64,000 bases of DNA from Polydactylus sextarius. Lineage: Eukaryota > Chordata > Actinopteri > Polynemidae. This document shows, in pieces, positions 13,331 through 25,777 of this stretch (position 1 is its first letter; the number at the start of each line of letters is the position of its first letter). Both the position numbers and the translations under genes were made by a program. The notes under the pieces are model-generated. The model had not been told where the DNA came from, ran no database searches, and was given only the letters and a program-made list of their open reading frames with translations. The stretch is from NCBI GenBank assembly GCA_016801845.1, contig CM028922.1:6255501-6319500 (forward strand), written 5' to 3'.

Positions 13331-13336
13331 TTTATT
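13331..13336 (-). terminator. possible RBM18 poly(A) signal AATAAA
   Basis: On the minus strand AATAAA lies about 100 nt after the RBM18 stop codon. More distal signals are possible, so this may be only a proximal site. Confidence 0.4.
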
Positions 13337-13434
13337 CCCAGGATTGGATGTGTAAAGTCTGTATAGTATCTAGTGTGGTTGTTGTGGGGTTTGTGGTGGT
13401 GGTGGGGGTCTCCAGAATAAACGCGAGGATGGGG

Positions 13435-13618
13435 TCATCTCCTAAACTTGCGGAAGGGCCTGCTCTGATTATTGTGGTGTGATTTAGAGTAGGGCTCCCA
13501 GCGTTTCCTCTCTGGCGGTTTGTTGTAAACGTAGGCCGACGGACCCGAGTAGTCATCATCTGGATTCTCCTCCATCATCTGTAGCTTGGCTTCGATGGCG
13601 CGGATTTTAGCACTCGTG
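13435..13618 (-). CDS. rbm18: RBM18 coding exon 5 (terminal)
   Basis: After a TCTGTAG acceptor it encodes AKIRAIEAKLQMMEENPDDD, then a Tyr/Pro/Arg-rich tail ending RPFRKFRR and a TGA at 13435-13437. This matches the C-terminal arrangement of RBM18. Confidence 0.94.
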
Positions 13619-15984
13619 CTACAGAGGGAGAGAGAAAAAAAAAAGACAGAGAGAGAAGAGATGAGTGGGGGGAAAATACCAGTGCTGGTAGACGAACAGA
13701 GTGATGGACGGATCTCTCTCTCTGCTCTAGCTGAGCGGGTGGGAGAGACAAGGCGTTATTAGTACTCTTAGCGGTAGGAGAGAGAAATGAAAGAAAAAAA
13801 TGTAGTGGAAGAAAGAGATTGCCAGTTGTGCTGCATAAAAAATAGAAGAAAATCTGTATTTAAACAGCAAAAGAAGAGGCTGAAGGAGCGTGTGAGAGGA
13901 GGTTGTGAGAGAAATTATGGTGCAGGTGAGAGGAAGAGTGAATGAGGGAACAAGTGAGCATGTGAGAGCGAGAGAAAGGGAACGTTTAGAGGGGGCATCT
14001 GGGCAAGAAGCAGGAAAAGAGTGTTTATATTTCCTCTCTTGTGCTGCGCGGAGAGAGTGATTTTGAAGTTTACACTGCAATCGAAGTGCGTGGCCTTTTT
14101 CCCCGAGAAGAATCCTGTTGGTCGATAGTTTGCTACACACGCTTGGACTGTCTGGGGTGAGAGCTGACACTGTGAGGCCTTTTAGCGACTCAACAGGGCT
14201 CAGTTTTGACTGGCAGGCTCACAGTGCACGTGCAAATGCACACGCACGTTTGGTTGCAAGTGTAGCCACAATAATGGAAAGTGTTATAATTTGCTTTGAC
14301 GGGACTTCAACACTTCCACCCAGACGTTGTTGGAACTCAAGTGTTAGTCCAGATGAACTAAACTTGAACTGAGGTTTGTGGTGAAAGCAACAAGCCCACA
14401 AGGTCTCCTGTAATAATTTCAACACCAAGCTTGAGTACAGTGGAGGGGGTTTGGGGGGCGGGGTATTTGAAGGTACCTTGTTCTCACAGCACACAATCCA
14501 GGCAAAAGATGCGATTGTTCACACGGGGATAAAGGTTCACATTTATTTTGGACAATGATTCCTTGGTTTAAGGAAAAGTAGTGTGTGAAAAGAAGTTCAA
14601 AACCCTGCTTTGTTAACTTTGCTACCTCTGGATGCTTGTGCAGCAAATTGCTGCACGATCTGTGTGAGAATTTTGAATTATCGAATTTCATAAAAGTTAC
14701 AGTAATTGTCGGATGCAGCCTCTCCCAATTCCGATGTCGTAAAAAAATGTAAAAGGGCGAGAGGTTTCCGACGCTGTTCGGCCGTCCAACAAGCACTTAT
14801 GTGGAAGCACATGGTCAGCTTTACAAATTGGCTACACTGACATGTAGACATTTAGATGAATTAGATTAGTCTTTTTCCTTTAAATTACTGCCAAAAACCC
14901 CTCTGACCATGTCTGAGCGAGCTTAGGTAATTGTTTTCAAAAGGTTTTGTTTTCCGTATTCTCACAAAAAAAAAAAAAAAAAAAACAAAAAACAAGTGTG
15001 CCGTTTTCAAAGTGCAACACCCTGGAGAAAAAAGTGTGTTCATATGCAACCATCGTATAGAGGAGTAACAATATTATCAGCATGGTGCTGCGTGTTCTCT
15101 GCACCGACCTGAGGTGATTGGTTGTTACGGCTCCGTCCTCGGCCGCGCCGCTGCATGACGGCTCCAGGCTCGGAGGCATCGTCTTGTCGTTACGGAAACC
15201 CTCGAACCGCTGTGGACCATACACACGGGCCGAAAAAAGAAAAACAATGACCGACACAAACGGTGGTGGACGGACAGACAGACGAATGGACAAACAAACA
15301 AAGGAGTAAAATAACAGGTAAGAAACACGTGGAGAGTGACAGTGTACACAAAGTAGACAGAAGGAGACAGTCAGAGGGACGGACTAAAGACCAACATCTG
15401 TCCTGTTCAGGCTCAGTAGCACGTATCCATATATGTAGCAGATTGTGTCTAGACGCATATAAAGTGTCGTTTTATCAATAATATTGGAATCAGTAATTTA
15501 CTTGAAAACACAAAAACATGAGCATCGCTCGTTTTTCTGTCAGGTCTTGTGTCAGAGTCATAACTGTTCTGCCAAATACATTTTAAGTGTAATGACACCG
15601 GTACATAAGTGCACTTTTAATATGGTTTAGTTTGAAGTTTGAACAGGACCAATATCAATAGAGGGAAAAAAAAAGGCGGATAGAGAATAAGTAGAGACTA
15701 TCAGACCTCCTAATAAATACTGACAGAGGTTCCCTGGAGCTCCAGTTTACTTCCCACAAAGATGAACGTTATTAAAGTGTAGCATTGATTTTTGTTTTGA
15801 GTCTGGTGAAACAGACGTGACCGTGTGTCCCGCTCACAGTCACACCCTAAGGCATGTGGGAGGATAAAGTAGGAGCAGCTGAGGAGCAACAACTCCAACG
15901 TCTGCACTCATTCCCTTCAAAACCACCTTCCAAACATCTCCACCAGCCAACACAGAATTCTCCAAACCTGTAAAGAAAGGATAG

Positions 15985-16015
<31 letters not shown>

Positions 16016-19000
16016 AACGGTCACATGACAGGTATGAAAGATCTCAACGTTTGGCAGGAACATGATGCTGACAGAGTTGTAGCTGGTGGAAGTGGCACTG
16101 GAACAAGTTAAGTTACATACATGCACAAAAGCACACGAACCGTCTTGCATTCTGTTCCCAAGAAATAAATAACATGTATAGCCAAGAATAGGACTGAAAC
16201 AATGACCATTCCACCAGCCAGGACCCTTCCCTTCCACCTATTTCTAAAGGCATGTAGCTGGAATGCATAAGAAATGTCCCAATAGTTGCACTTCGGATTT
16301 TAAATAGCCTGCTCTATAAAAGGCTCACAGCTGGACTGCACCGGTGTTTAATATATTATAGATCACCGAACTTTGGAATACATTCACAAATCGGGAAGAG
16401 TTAGCAATGACGAGATTCTAAATTGCAGACAGATTGAAGTTTATTCCACATACAAATAATGTAACTAAAGCTACAAATAGCATCATTCATTCAATAAAGA
16501 ACCAGTAAAGACTGAAAAAAGCTCAAACCGCTTCCAACCGCTCAAACTGACATGAAGGTAAAAGATTTTCACTTGAATTATAGATTGGTCTTGCATTTAT
16601 TGTTTTTTAAATAATACATCGATTAGCTCAACTGTATATTGATAAGTATAAAACAATACGGTGACAGACTAAGAAACAATCGTTTAAACTGTTGAAGTAG
16701 TAGATTTGAAAATCCATGGACTGTTTGTAAAGATTTGGACCAAACATTTCAAAAATTTTCGTCAACATTCATCAACATCATTTTCTCAGCCATGATATTT
16801 GTCTCTGACTCACTTACTCCAACGTCTCTAGGTTAAAGTCTGTGTAATATGAAAACATGCGCTGGAACCATTGATGGAAAAAAAACCTTACTGGTGTAAT
16901 AAAGATTAAACACTGTAAAAACAATTGACAGTAATACTTTCACAAGCCAATTAACTCATATTATCAATAGGAGGCTTCACCTGTTTGTGTGACAGCCAAA
17001 ACTCTTCTATCATATTAGTTTCAGTGAGTTTTCAAATGTGTCTGTTACTGAACAAAAACATAAACAATTATTATCCACAATGGATCAAACAGCTGTGAAG
17101 GAAAACGCCCAAAGAGTGCACATATGCACAGAGGGAATAAAGATTTACTGATGTAATAAATCTTGATATTTGTCTTCAGAAGGGTTTTGTAGTATGTAGT
17201 GTCAATTATTCATAAACTTCTAAGCTTTTCTTTCTTTAGTACTTGGTACAAATCAGTCATGAACAAGGCAACATGAGGATGATTCTGATCGAAATCTCTT
17301 TCTTATTAAAGCATGATAATGAAATTAATGTGATGAAATGAATCTTTTCTTCCATCAGTCAATGATCAGATTTTAAACCTAAAGCTGAAACAGTCTGCTG
17401 CAAAACTTAAGGATCATTTAAAGTTAAATTGGGAAAAAAAAAGACTAAAGATAAAAAAAGAACTGAAAGCACCTGCCACTCACTTGCTTCCTCACTCATA
17501 GACACATAACATCATACAGTAAAGACAGATGCTTTATAATATTTAATTCAAGGGACCCTGCCATTACTTCCAGTACGTCACTTGTAGAGACAGAAAATTT
17601 CTTCTCATTTTATTTTAGTCTAAATTTTAGTTTTTTAAGTCTATTCTAAATACTTTTTTGACTTATACGTACAAGATGTGTTGAGCTCAGTGTTGCAGCA
17701 GAAACAAGACGCTGTTGTTGATGATTTGATAATAAAAATGTCTCCGGATCCAGCTTCATTAGTACAATTAATGTGTTTGAGAGAACTGAGGCCATTTACA
17801 AGTATCATAAATAAAATGACGACACCAAATTAAAAAGGTTGAAGCTCATGTTTGGCCATTATTAAAGCAAACTCTGGGTTTATAACAGCATCTGTAATGA
17901 ATCTGTAAGCAGATTTATTCTACAATGTGTTGTCTTGGAGGCAGCAGCATTGACCCTGACCTCAGTCTACTACGTGTTTGTGTGTGTGTGTGAGTGTAGG
18001 GCGTGATTCGTCTCTATACAGGATATCCCTTCACCCACTGCCAGTAGGCTCTCTATTGTTAAGAGACAGGCATAAGCTCTGCTGGGACCCGCTGCTGCTC
18101 AGTACACACTGACTGCAGTGGTGATGTGAAAATGAAAACCGACGGGAACTTAAATGGTTAATAATAGTTTTTTTTTTTCAAAATCTCTAAAACATTATAA
18201 TAACCTGTCAACATAAAGAGGAGACTGCACACTGAATCCACAACCAGTGTTTAAAGATACATTTTATGTGTAGCTTTTTAATACACAATGTTATAAGGTT
18301 ATATAGGTTTTTATGGTTATATAAAGAAGAAGTAAAAGTTTTGATACTCACCCTCACCTGTGCGTGTGCCCAGCGCACGACCAACTTCTTGGACAAAGCC
18401 AGTTTCCCATTTAGACACTGGATGGCCCTTTCTGCCTCCTGTGTTCATTCATTCAGGGAGATAAAAAAGGAAGGTTTTTTTTTTTTTTTTTACAATTATG
18501 ATTAAAAATCAGCCGCTGTGATTGCATTCGAGTCATTAAATCATTAGCCCTCACACCAGAGAGAGTGCAGAAACAATAATAGATGATGATGTGCCACTCT
18601 ACCTGTAGATAAACCACAACTCTGACGTGTGTATGTGAGCGTTTGAGAGGCAGTAAGAGAAAAATAAAGTTTTGTCTAATCAGAAGAGTAAGTGGCTTTG
18701 CAGCTTAATTACATTAATGAAGTACTTCTATCTATGTGTGTGTGTGAGAGAGAGTGTCTGAGTGTGTGCGCCAGTGTGTGAGATAAATATACACTTCCTC
18801 TGTATAATCCTTTTGGGAGGGCTTCATATCCCCACTGATAGACACTAGCTGTGAAACTAGATGTTTATCATGATCTCCAGGGTCTCACCAAAACAAATAC
18901 CGCCCGGTGAGCCTGTGAAGTGGAGCGCATTCCTTTTAAGTCACGGTCCGCTTCAGTAAGACGAACAATCCGGTTGTGAAAGCTTGATAACGCCTCATAA

Positions 19001-22000
19001 AAGTTTGCTGGACCATTTGAGTGCAGGAGGCATTATTACTTTCAACAAAGAGATTTTATCTGATAAAAATCAACCTCGTGGCAGGGGTCTGTAAAACACA
19101 CATTACTGTAGACACAGCAGCATATCAGCGCACTATCGCTACTCACTGATGATATGATGTGATTGACAAATTGTGGGGTTTTGTGATCTTTATTTGAAAG
19201 AGTTTCACTTGGAAAATAAAATAAAATCAGCAACACATGTACCGTGTTGTTCTTGTGGAAAATACTTAAAATGAGATGAACAGAATCTAGACATGACTAG
19301 AAAACTGTGGGGAAAAACACACACAATCAGATAAAAAAAAAAAACCCATATCAAATATAAACTTCATGTTGCATGTACCTCTCTGGTGCTGAAGTTGACA
19401 AAGCAGTAGCCCCGTGGTTGTCCCTCTAAAGGCCCAGATTTATGAAACAGGAAGTCAAACTGTTTCACTTTGCCAAACTTCTCCAACAGCTTCACCAGGT
19501 GATACCTGTCAAGGGGGAAATCACATAATGAAACCAATTTGTTGTAAATATTACTAAAAAATGTCCCATACTAGAGCAAGTTTATCCTACACGTCTGATA
19601 CCATCAGCAGCATTAAAGATGGGCAGCGAGCCGACCCTGTGAAACTCTAACATAGATCTGTTCCACACTGTGTTCGCCACCTAATGGGAATGTGTGAATG
19701 TGTCAAGTGGGGCTAATGGGAATGACAGCTCTCTCCCTCACACCTTTTTAGCAGCAGGCCAGCTGGTGTGGCAGGTCAGAGACAGTAAATCTCTTATTGA
19801 GACAATGGTGAGGATACAGTAGCAGGACAATGAGGGAATAAAACAGAGGAAGCATCAAATCCCCGCTGAGCACCGAGCTCTGCACAAACAACATCCACTG
19901 GCCGTGCAGGACCTGCCTGTGAATGTTGGACATAGAGTGAACATATAGATATGTGGTCACTGAGGAGATATGCGGTCTGGAGGTGCCATGGGAAAAAAAC
20001 GATTTCTTTTGTCGGCATGAAAAGAGCAACGGGTTCAGGGTCACATGTAGACTGTAGTCGCTGCTGCTGCGCATGAGTGTAAATAACCAGGTGGTGACTG
20101 CAAGTTTCCAACACATGCTGAGCAGCAGGTGCTTGTTCACATCAATAACTGTTGAAGTTATGAGTGTAAAGAGGTTGTCAGTGAGGCAGGATCTTTCATG
20201 ATGCAAAATACTGAGTGGGTGACTATTTTCCTCCTAGATTAACCTACATATTATTGGCTTGATCAGTTGACATTGTTAAATTTCTATTTTCGGTTTGATA
20301 TTTAAATATCTCAATAATATATTTCAACTTTCAAGTAGTTTCATTGTGATTTCAAACATGTATATTGAACATAGTGAAACAAAACAACATTTCACCAGGA
20401 TCAAATGCTGCTGCAATCAAAATAAAAATTAAAGAATTTAAAATGAATTTAAAGATTTGTTTGATTTACTGTTAAGAAACAAGGACATTAGATTAATTAC
20501 TAGTTTATTACAATCATTACATCACACTTTGTTCATTTCAAGATCAAACCAAAGAAGAACAAAAGCAGATTCTGGTCTAAGTGATTTTATCATTCATCAC
20601 AATTCAAATGATCTTAAATTAATGAATGTATTTAAGAAATATCATCTATTCGGTACATCTGGTGAGGAGGCTTTTACAGAGCAGACGCTCCGACTTGGCA
20701 TTAATGAGGAAATGCACAGGTGCACGTGTTAACACTACCCCCATGTATGGCACACGTGCGCAGTAACAAGACATGTGCTCCATCGATCCAATTGCACGTT
20801 TTCATGCGTATATTTTCCCATTCGATCGGATTATCAAAAGGTGTACGACACCATTCTCAAATCAAACTACAGTCCGATCGTATCCGATCGGACAGTGTAG
20901 ATACATGAATTGTTTTAAATCTGATTCAGCCTACATTCAGATTAAAGAGGTGGATGTTAACATATTCAGTGTGTTGTGCAGTAACAGGACACAACGCAGC
21001 TAAATGGAACTCAACCATCATTCATTTTCTTATTTATAACTATGCCTTTCCTGCTGTGACACATCAAAATGTCATGTGGTCACAAAGTGTGACTAAACCC
21101 GAAACAATACAGAAATAAATGAAATGAAGTGAACAGACATCTTCCTGTATTTTTGTTACCTTGTGTGACGGCACAGACCCTGGAATGACCCCAGGTGTTT
21201 TGTACTACTGTCCAAGAGGAATTTATAATGCAGCCTTTTATTGTTTCGTTGATGATTGTCATCGTTGTTGTTATTGTCCTGAAATGTTTTGTGTGTGTGT
21301 GTGTAAGTGTATGACGTGAATGTGCAGGCGTTCATTTATATGTGTGAACGGGAGTCGATGTGGGACACTGAGGGTGAAGTGTGGGTTTAAGCAACAGGTT
21401 GTACTAATGTCTTCCACCCTTTCTACGACTCCCTCGAGGGCTTAAGACCAAGAAGAATTTCTGCTTTTCCCAGACAACACCCTGTAAGCCTCCCATGTGA
21501 CGGTGGCTCTTCCTGCGCTGGGCTCATTTAAACAGGAAAGCCGTAGCTGAAATAAAGTTTGCCATATCACTTATAGCGCCTCTCTGCTGTGTGATACTCA
21601 AATTGTTTGCCTTTGAGCTTCGTGCACCTCTGAACTTCTGTAAAGCCGATCTGGAAATGAAACGCGGGGTAATTTTAGCCAAATGCAACCTTGCTAAAAT
21701 GCCATACTAGGTTAAGTATTGCTTTGCTATATATTCAAATAAATACATATGTATATCTGTGCATGTGCGACTAGATGCTAAAAAGTCTAAGAACATTTTT
21801 GGATGCTGGTGAGCTGAACCACAATGGACCTCTCCTCCTGGGGGTTGTAAAAACCACCGGAGGAAGAGGAGAAGTGGGGGGGCGAGGAAAGGGAGGGAAA
21901 GGTGGGGGAGAGAGAGAGTAAAGTTCAGAGAGGGGATGTTGACGGCAAGGTGAAAGGTGGAGGAAGAGGGGGAGAAGACAGGAGGTGAGAAGCCAGGTAG

Positions 22001-24318
22001 GAGAGATACAAGAGTGAGGAAGCAGAAAGGAGGAAGGAAGGAGGACGATGGAGGGGGGGTAAGTCCATAAAAAGATGGACTAAAGGATTTGATCCAGAAA
22101 AAGGCACATCAGATGGAAGGAAGGAGGGAGAAAGAAGAAAGGGACTTTCTGATGAGGCAACAAACTCCAACTTCAACATACTTTGCAAAAATCCAACCCT
22201 GCACTCTCCAAGTAAGTGGAAGGCTACAAGTGCTTTCATGAAAAAAAAAAAAAAAAAAAACGACAACTTCCAGATACACAACTTAAAATGTAGCATAAGG
22301 GCCAGAAAGAGAACAAAGAGGAAGAAGGTGATGGATTACCACTAATGAGAAATTCCCGCTCTGAGCAGCCAAAAGCGCAAAAACATGAATATGTGGTGAA
22401 AACTGCGGTTACACCTGCTGTTTTTCTGCTCTACAAGCTGAGAAAAGAGAGAGACGAGAAAAAAATCTGACTGGATACTAAAACGGCTGTCTATCTCAGC
22501 TATAAAAATAATTTTTTTTAAAAATTAGAGTTTTCTCATACTAGAGTTGCACAGAAATGAAGATTGAAGAAATGAAGAAGAAAAACATATTTCAAAACCT
22601 CATGCTTGGAATAAATTTTTCACCAAGTCTAATCACATCATTGTAAACTATGAGCCCTGTGAACTGTGATCTTCTTCCAGGGAAGAAACGTGAGATTGGT
22701 CTTAGACCGGACTGAATTTGTCTGCCTGACGTGAGCACGGCAAAAAAAAAAAAAAAAAACGCTACCTACTTACCTCATCACATCTTAATCGATCTAATAT
22801 TTTGCCTAAGCCAACCAGAACAGATCTGGATACCTTCAAACCACTGAACATTATTAATTTCTCCTTTATACATTTGCCATTTTTAGGAAATATTTCAAAT
22901 TAAACCAACTCTGGTATATAATATAGTTAGAAATGTGGAAATATCTCTCAAAGAAATTAAAAGTCACTATTAACTGCATTTAAAAATCCACAAGAAAATA
23001 TTAACTGTGCACAATAAACAAAGTTTTATTCACTACGCAAAGTGTGTTGTTGAGTGTTTTGGCCTTGTGTAGTTATAATCAGCACCTTGCATTTCAGGTC
23101 AAGAGTTTTAGTTTGGCTTACCGGGACAAACAGAGAGAGTAGTGCGTATGCTATCCAAGAGCTAATTAATCTTCCCAATCAGCATCAGGGGCCACGGGCA
23201 TTTCTCTTGTTTTCCCTCCATACTGTGAAGCAGTGGGCTATTTAAGGAGAAGTAGAGCAGAGCAGGGAAAGGGGAAGGAAACGTCTGTCTAGACTCCCAC
23301 CAGAGCTGCGGCCCATACATTCTCCAGCAGCCCCCACAGGCACACAAACACACCCCTCACCCCGAAAAACTACCTCCTCTCCATCATATTGTATGTTACG
23401 GTGCCTTCCAACTCTCACATTCAGAGTTTTGCACACTCAACAGCACACACTCCCCCAAACACACAAACACCAAAGGAACAACAGAGGGATGTTTACTTGC
23501 ACATATGGTGCTGTGTCAAACAAGACACACTAATAATGAACACAGACACTTCAGTGTTTTTGAAGCCTGTTCCTCTACCAGCTGCCACCCAAACATCAAC
23601 TGTGTATTTAGACATGGTTACATACACACACATACACATACACACACTCTCAGCCACAGACTGACACAGAGAGAGTAAACAGGGCAGGTGAGTGAGGAAT
23701 GATGGCTGCTCCTTAGCACAGCAGGTCTCCACGCCTCGCTGCCTCTCTTTCACACACCCAGCCCTGTCTGCTCAGTCTCAGCGTGCAACACACGCATTCA
23801 CACTCACTCGCACACACACACACACTCACACACTACGAACACAGTTAATCAATCATATGTGCGCACACAATGTGTTGCCTCTCTATGTGGCAGAGCTGGG
23901 CAGGTTAAAAAGCTGCTTCAGGTTCATAACATCAACTGCCTGACAGCCACCTCACATCGAACACTTGTTGCTACTAAAATCACTAAAACACTGACTCTGT
24001 TGTTCATTCAGCTGCCTGGTTCACGTGTTTGTGTATAGAGACTTGTAGTGAAACTTCATTTTGTTTACTCTCATAACTTTCAATGACAGGTTCGTTGGTA
24101 ATGTCATTGGTATATTCTGTGTATAAAAATATGACCAAGTGATGTGGAATCTCTTTTTTTATACCAACAGTTACACGATGGTGATGTTTGTTTGTCTGTG
24201 GTTTTACTCACTCTGTGATTTTGGGATCGATGTTGCCTATCCACAAGCGGTTTCCATCGTGAGCCACACTCTCTGAAATGATGGAAGCATTTTCCACCGT
24301 CTCTGCTGCAGACGACAT
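13435..24318 (-). CDS. rbm18: RBM18, RNA-binding motif protein 18 (complete, five coding exons)
   Basis: A small protein with a single RNA-recognition motif; its precise role is poorly known even in mammals. Coding exons on the minus strand are 24318-24212, 19505-19379, 18438-18352, 15209-15109 and 13618-13435, totalling 606 nt and 201 residues (human about 190). RNP2 is LWIGNI at residues 25-30 and RNP1 is RGYCFVNF at 67-74. The segment LSKKLVVRWAHAQV closes the RRM as in human RBM18. The C-terminal part aligns through TSAKIRAIEAKLQMM and PPERKR and ends in an Arg/Lys-rich tail. All phases join (2, 0, 0, 2). The start follows an acceptor with a short 5' leader, and the MSSAAETVENASI opening resembles human. 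It is divergently arranged with MRRF, as in mammals. Confidence 0.96.
15109..15209 (-). CDS. rbm18: RBM18 coding exon 4
   Basis: Encodes RFEGFRNDKTMPPSLEPS and a small acidic/serine linker. The acceptor is GTCCACAG and the donor is CTCAG|GTCGGT, leaving phase 2. The exon is noticeably GC-richer than its surroundings. Confidence 0.9.
18352..18438 (-). CDS. rbm18: RBM18 coding exon 3
   Basis: Twenty-nine codons, phase 0-0, ending in AHAQVR. Two overlapping donors exist six bases apart, GTGAGG and GTGAGT. The distal one is preferred because the spliced VRRFEGFRNDK then aligns without a gap to human VKRYDHNKNDK. The alternative would simply drop two residues. Confidence 0.92.
19379..19505 (-). 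CDS. rbm18: RBM18 coding exon 2
   Basis: Encodes EYHLVKLLEKFGKVKQFDFL through RNP1 RGYCFVNF to residue 78. The acceptor is TTGACAG and the donor is GAG|GTACAT. Phase 2 in, phase 0 out. Confidence 0.95.
24212..24318 (-). CDS. rbm18: RBM18 coding exon 1
   Basis: Residues 1-35 plus two bases, including RNP2 LWIGNIDPKIT. The exon itself begins at 24325 after the acceptor CCTCCCGCAG, leaving seven leader bases before the ATG. The donor is ACAGA|GTGAGT, phase 2. Confidence 0.93.
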
Positions 24319-25300
24319 GTGTACGCTGCGGGAGGGAGGAATACACAACACTGAGCATTTCTGAATATGTGTCACTGAGGAACCATCAGGTTTGATTTAG
24401 AGCATGTAATCTAATGAAATGTATAAAAACTGCAATACTAAAAATCCATTAAGAAGGACAAATTTCAGTGCACGGTTCAGAGAAGCAAGCGGCTAAATGG
24501 ACGACTGTTGTTGCTTTGCAGAGACATTGGTCAGACAACATCTAGAAAAAGTCAAGAGAAAATTGATCTGTTAAGATCTCATCAACTATATATTCAATCA
24601 TGGATTTATTAGCTATTAAGACACTGCAGAGACTCCGTGTTTTATTACAGGAAGGAGCCCGGGATAGATAAAACATTTAGGTTAATAATGTATGGAGAGT
24701 GTATAGAAAGTTTGAAACCTAAGCATGCCTATTAATGAGGTGGGTAAATTTCTAGTCAGATATAGGTCAAATTAAAAAGCCATAATGAGTTTATTCAGAT
24801 GTCCGTTTACATTGTCATATGCTAAAGATAAATAATAATAGTACATATGATTCATGCAACCTAACGTGTGTAAATTAATAGTATAGTCGTCAATAACGTT
24901 TAATAGATAGACATTTGATTTTCATCTACAACCTCTCCAGTAATCGTTTTGAATAAAGTTAAGATATGATGTAAGGTGATTAATTGTTGTTTACAACATC
25001 ATGAAAAACACCTTGCTCATCCAAACCCTGAAGAAGGAACTAATTTCTAGTTCTCTCGTTGGATTTGCTTTCAGCTAACATTAGCTTAGCTCAGAGCAGA
25101 TCGAGCGACCAGTGGTCCGCTCATTATTGACGCTGGCTGATTAAGATTGGTAGTTTCACATGAAACGATTTAAAAATTTAATCAGGATAATACAATATTT
25201 AGTTACGTTTGACGAAATCTATCCACTAAACAGTTAACAGCCTGTTTTAGCCGAGCAGTGGGTTGCTAGCAGTTAGCTAGCTTTACCAGTCTCTGCTTAC

Positions 25301-25700
25301 CTCCTTGTTCTGTCAATATTCCTCTTACGGCTTTTACCTTCTTCGATTCAATCTTCTACCGATCCCACCTCGGGGTGATTCAGGCACGTCTAAAGATAAT
25401 ATTAATTATTTTACGCATTTTTACCTCCTATAAATTGATTCGGTTTTAGCTAGCTCGAATAAACAGTTGTCGTCTAACAACAAAGGCGCAGGGGGATGTC
25501 GTAGGGTGTTTAACTGTACGCGGAGTAGAGAGGAGGCACTCGGTTTAATGTTCGGCTCCGCCTGACGTCTAATGCGACTCTTCGGGTCATGTGGTGTCTA
25601 GCATCAGAAAGTAAACCCCGCTCACACGGTGCGGACAGTGTAACGTTTCAAATACTCACCCGGACGTAACCAAACGTCGGCGCGTATTGATGACATCACA
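25301..25700 (-). promoter_or_regulatory. RBM18 untranslated first exon(s) and shared RBM18/MRRF promoter
   Basis: Two minus-strand donors suggest alternative RBM18 leader exons: GGAG|GTAAGC, with the exon ending at 25301, and CCGG|GTGAGT, with the exon ending at 25660. A plus-strand donor for MRRF lies at 25778. The interval is richer in CpG than its surroundings and has no TATA box, as expected of a housekeeping bidirectional promoter. Exon starts are not resolved. Confidence 0.5.
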
Positions 25701-25777
25701 GATGTCAAATGTGGCTCTCCCTTCATGTCTCCTCACTGTTTAGCTAACAAGCTTGTTTGTGGACTTTAAACCTGAAA
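25700..25777 (+). other. mrrf: probable MRRF 5' untranslated exon
   Basis: A strong plus-strand donor, CTGAAA|GTAAGT, ends at 25777 immediately beside the RBM18 leader exons. MRRF coding begins only after an acceptor at 28884, so a noncoding first exon is needed. The 5' boundary is approximate. Confidence 0.5.

Larger units (their letters stand above)
10217..13434. other. LHX6-RBM18 intergenic region and LHX6 upstream sequence
   Basis: No coding exon is supportable here. The first 600 bp contain CT/GA-rich runs and GC-richer sequence typical of a developmental gene 5' region. The rest is AT-rich with several A or T homopolymers. Two copies of a palindromic homeodomain-type site lie at 12426-12458. 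The distal end holds the RBM18 3' untranslated region. Confidence 0.6.
13619..24211 (-). other. RBM18 introns: contents
   Basis: The four introns span 1.5, 3.1, 0.9 and 4.7 kb. They hold homopolymers (for example an A-run of about 30 near 15985-16014 and T or A runs near 18475 and 22240), purine-rich sequence at 21850-22130, and CA-rich sequence around 23620-23835. A 152-codon open frame at 19748-20206 is in an intron and has no recognisable family or codon signal. No additional gene is supportable. Confidence 0.6.

Noticed and set aside
13727..14170. 147-codon open frame on the minus strand next to the last RBM18 exon
   Set aside because: It is inside an RBM18 intron and its purine-rich template gives a Ser/Leu-rich pseudo-protein. 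No splice or family support.
19748..20206. 152-codon open frame on the minus strand
   Set aside because: Intronic in RBM18, no recognisable domain, no splice signals joining it to the gene.
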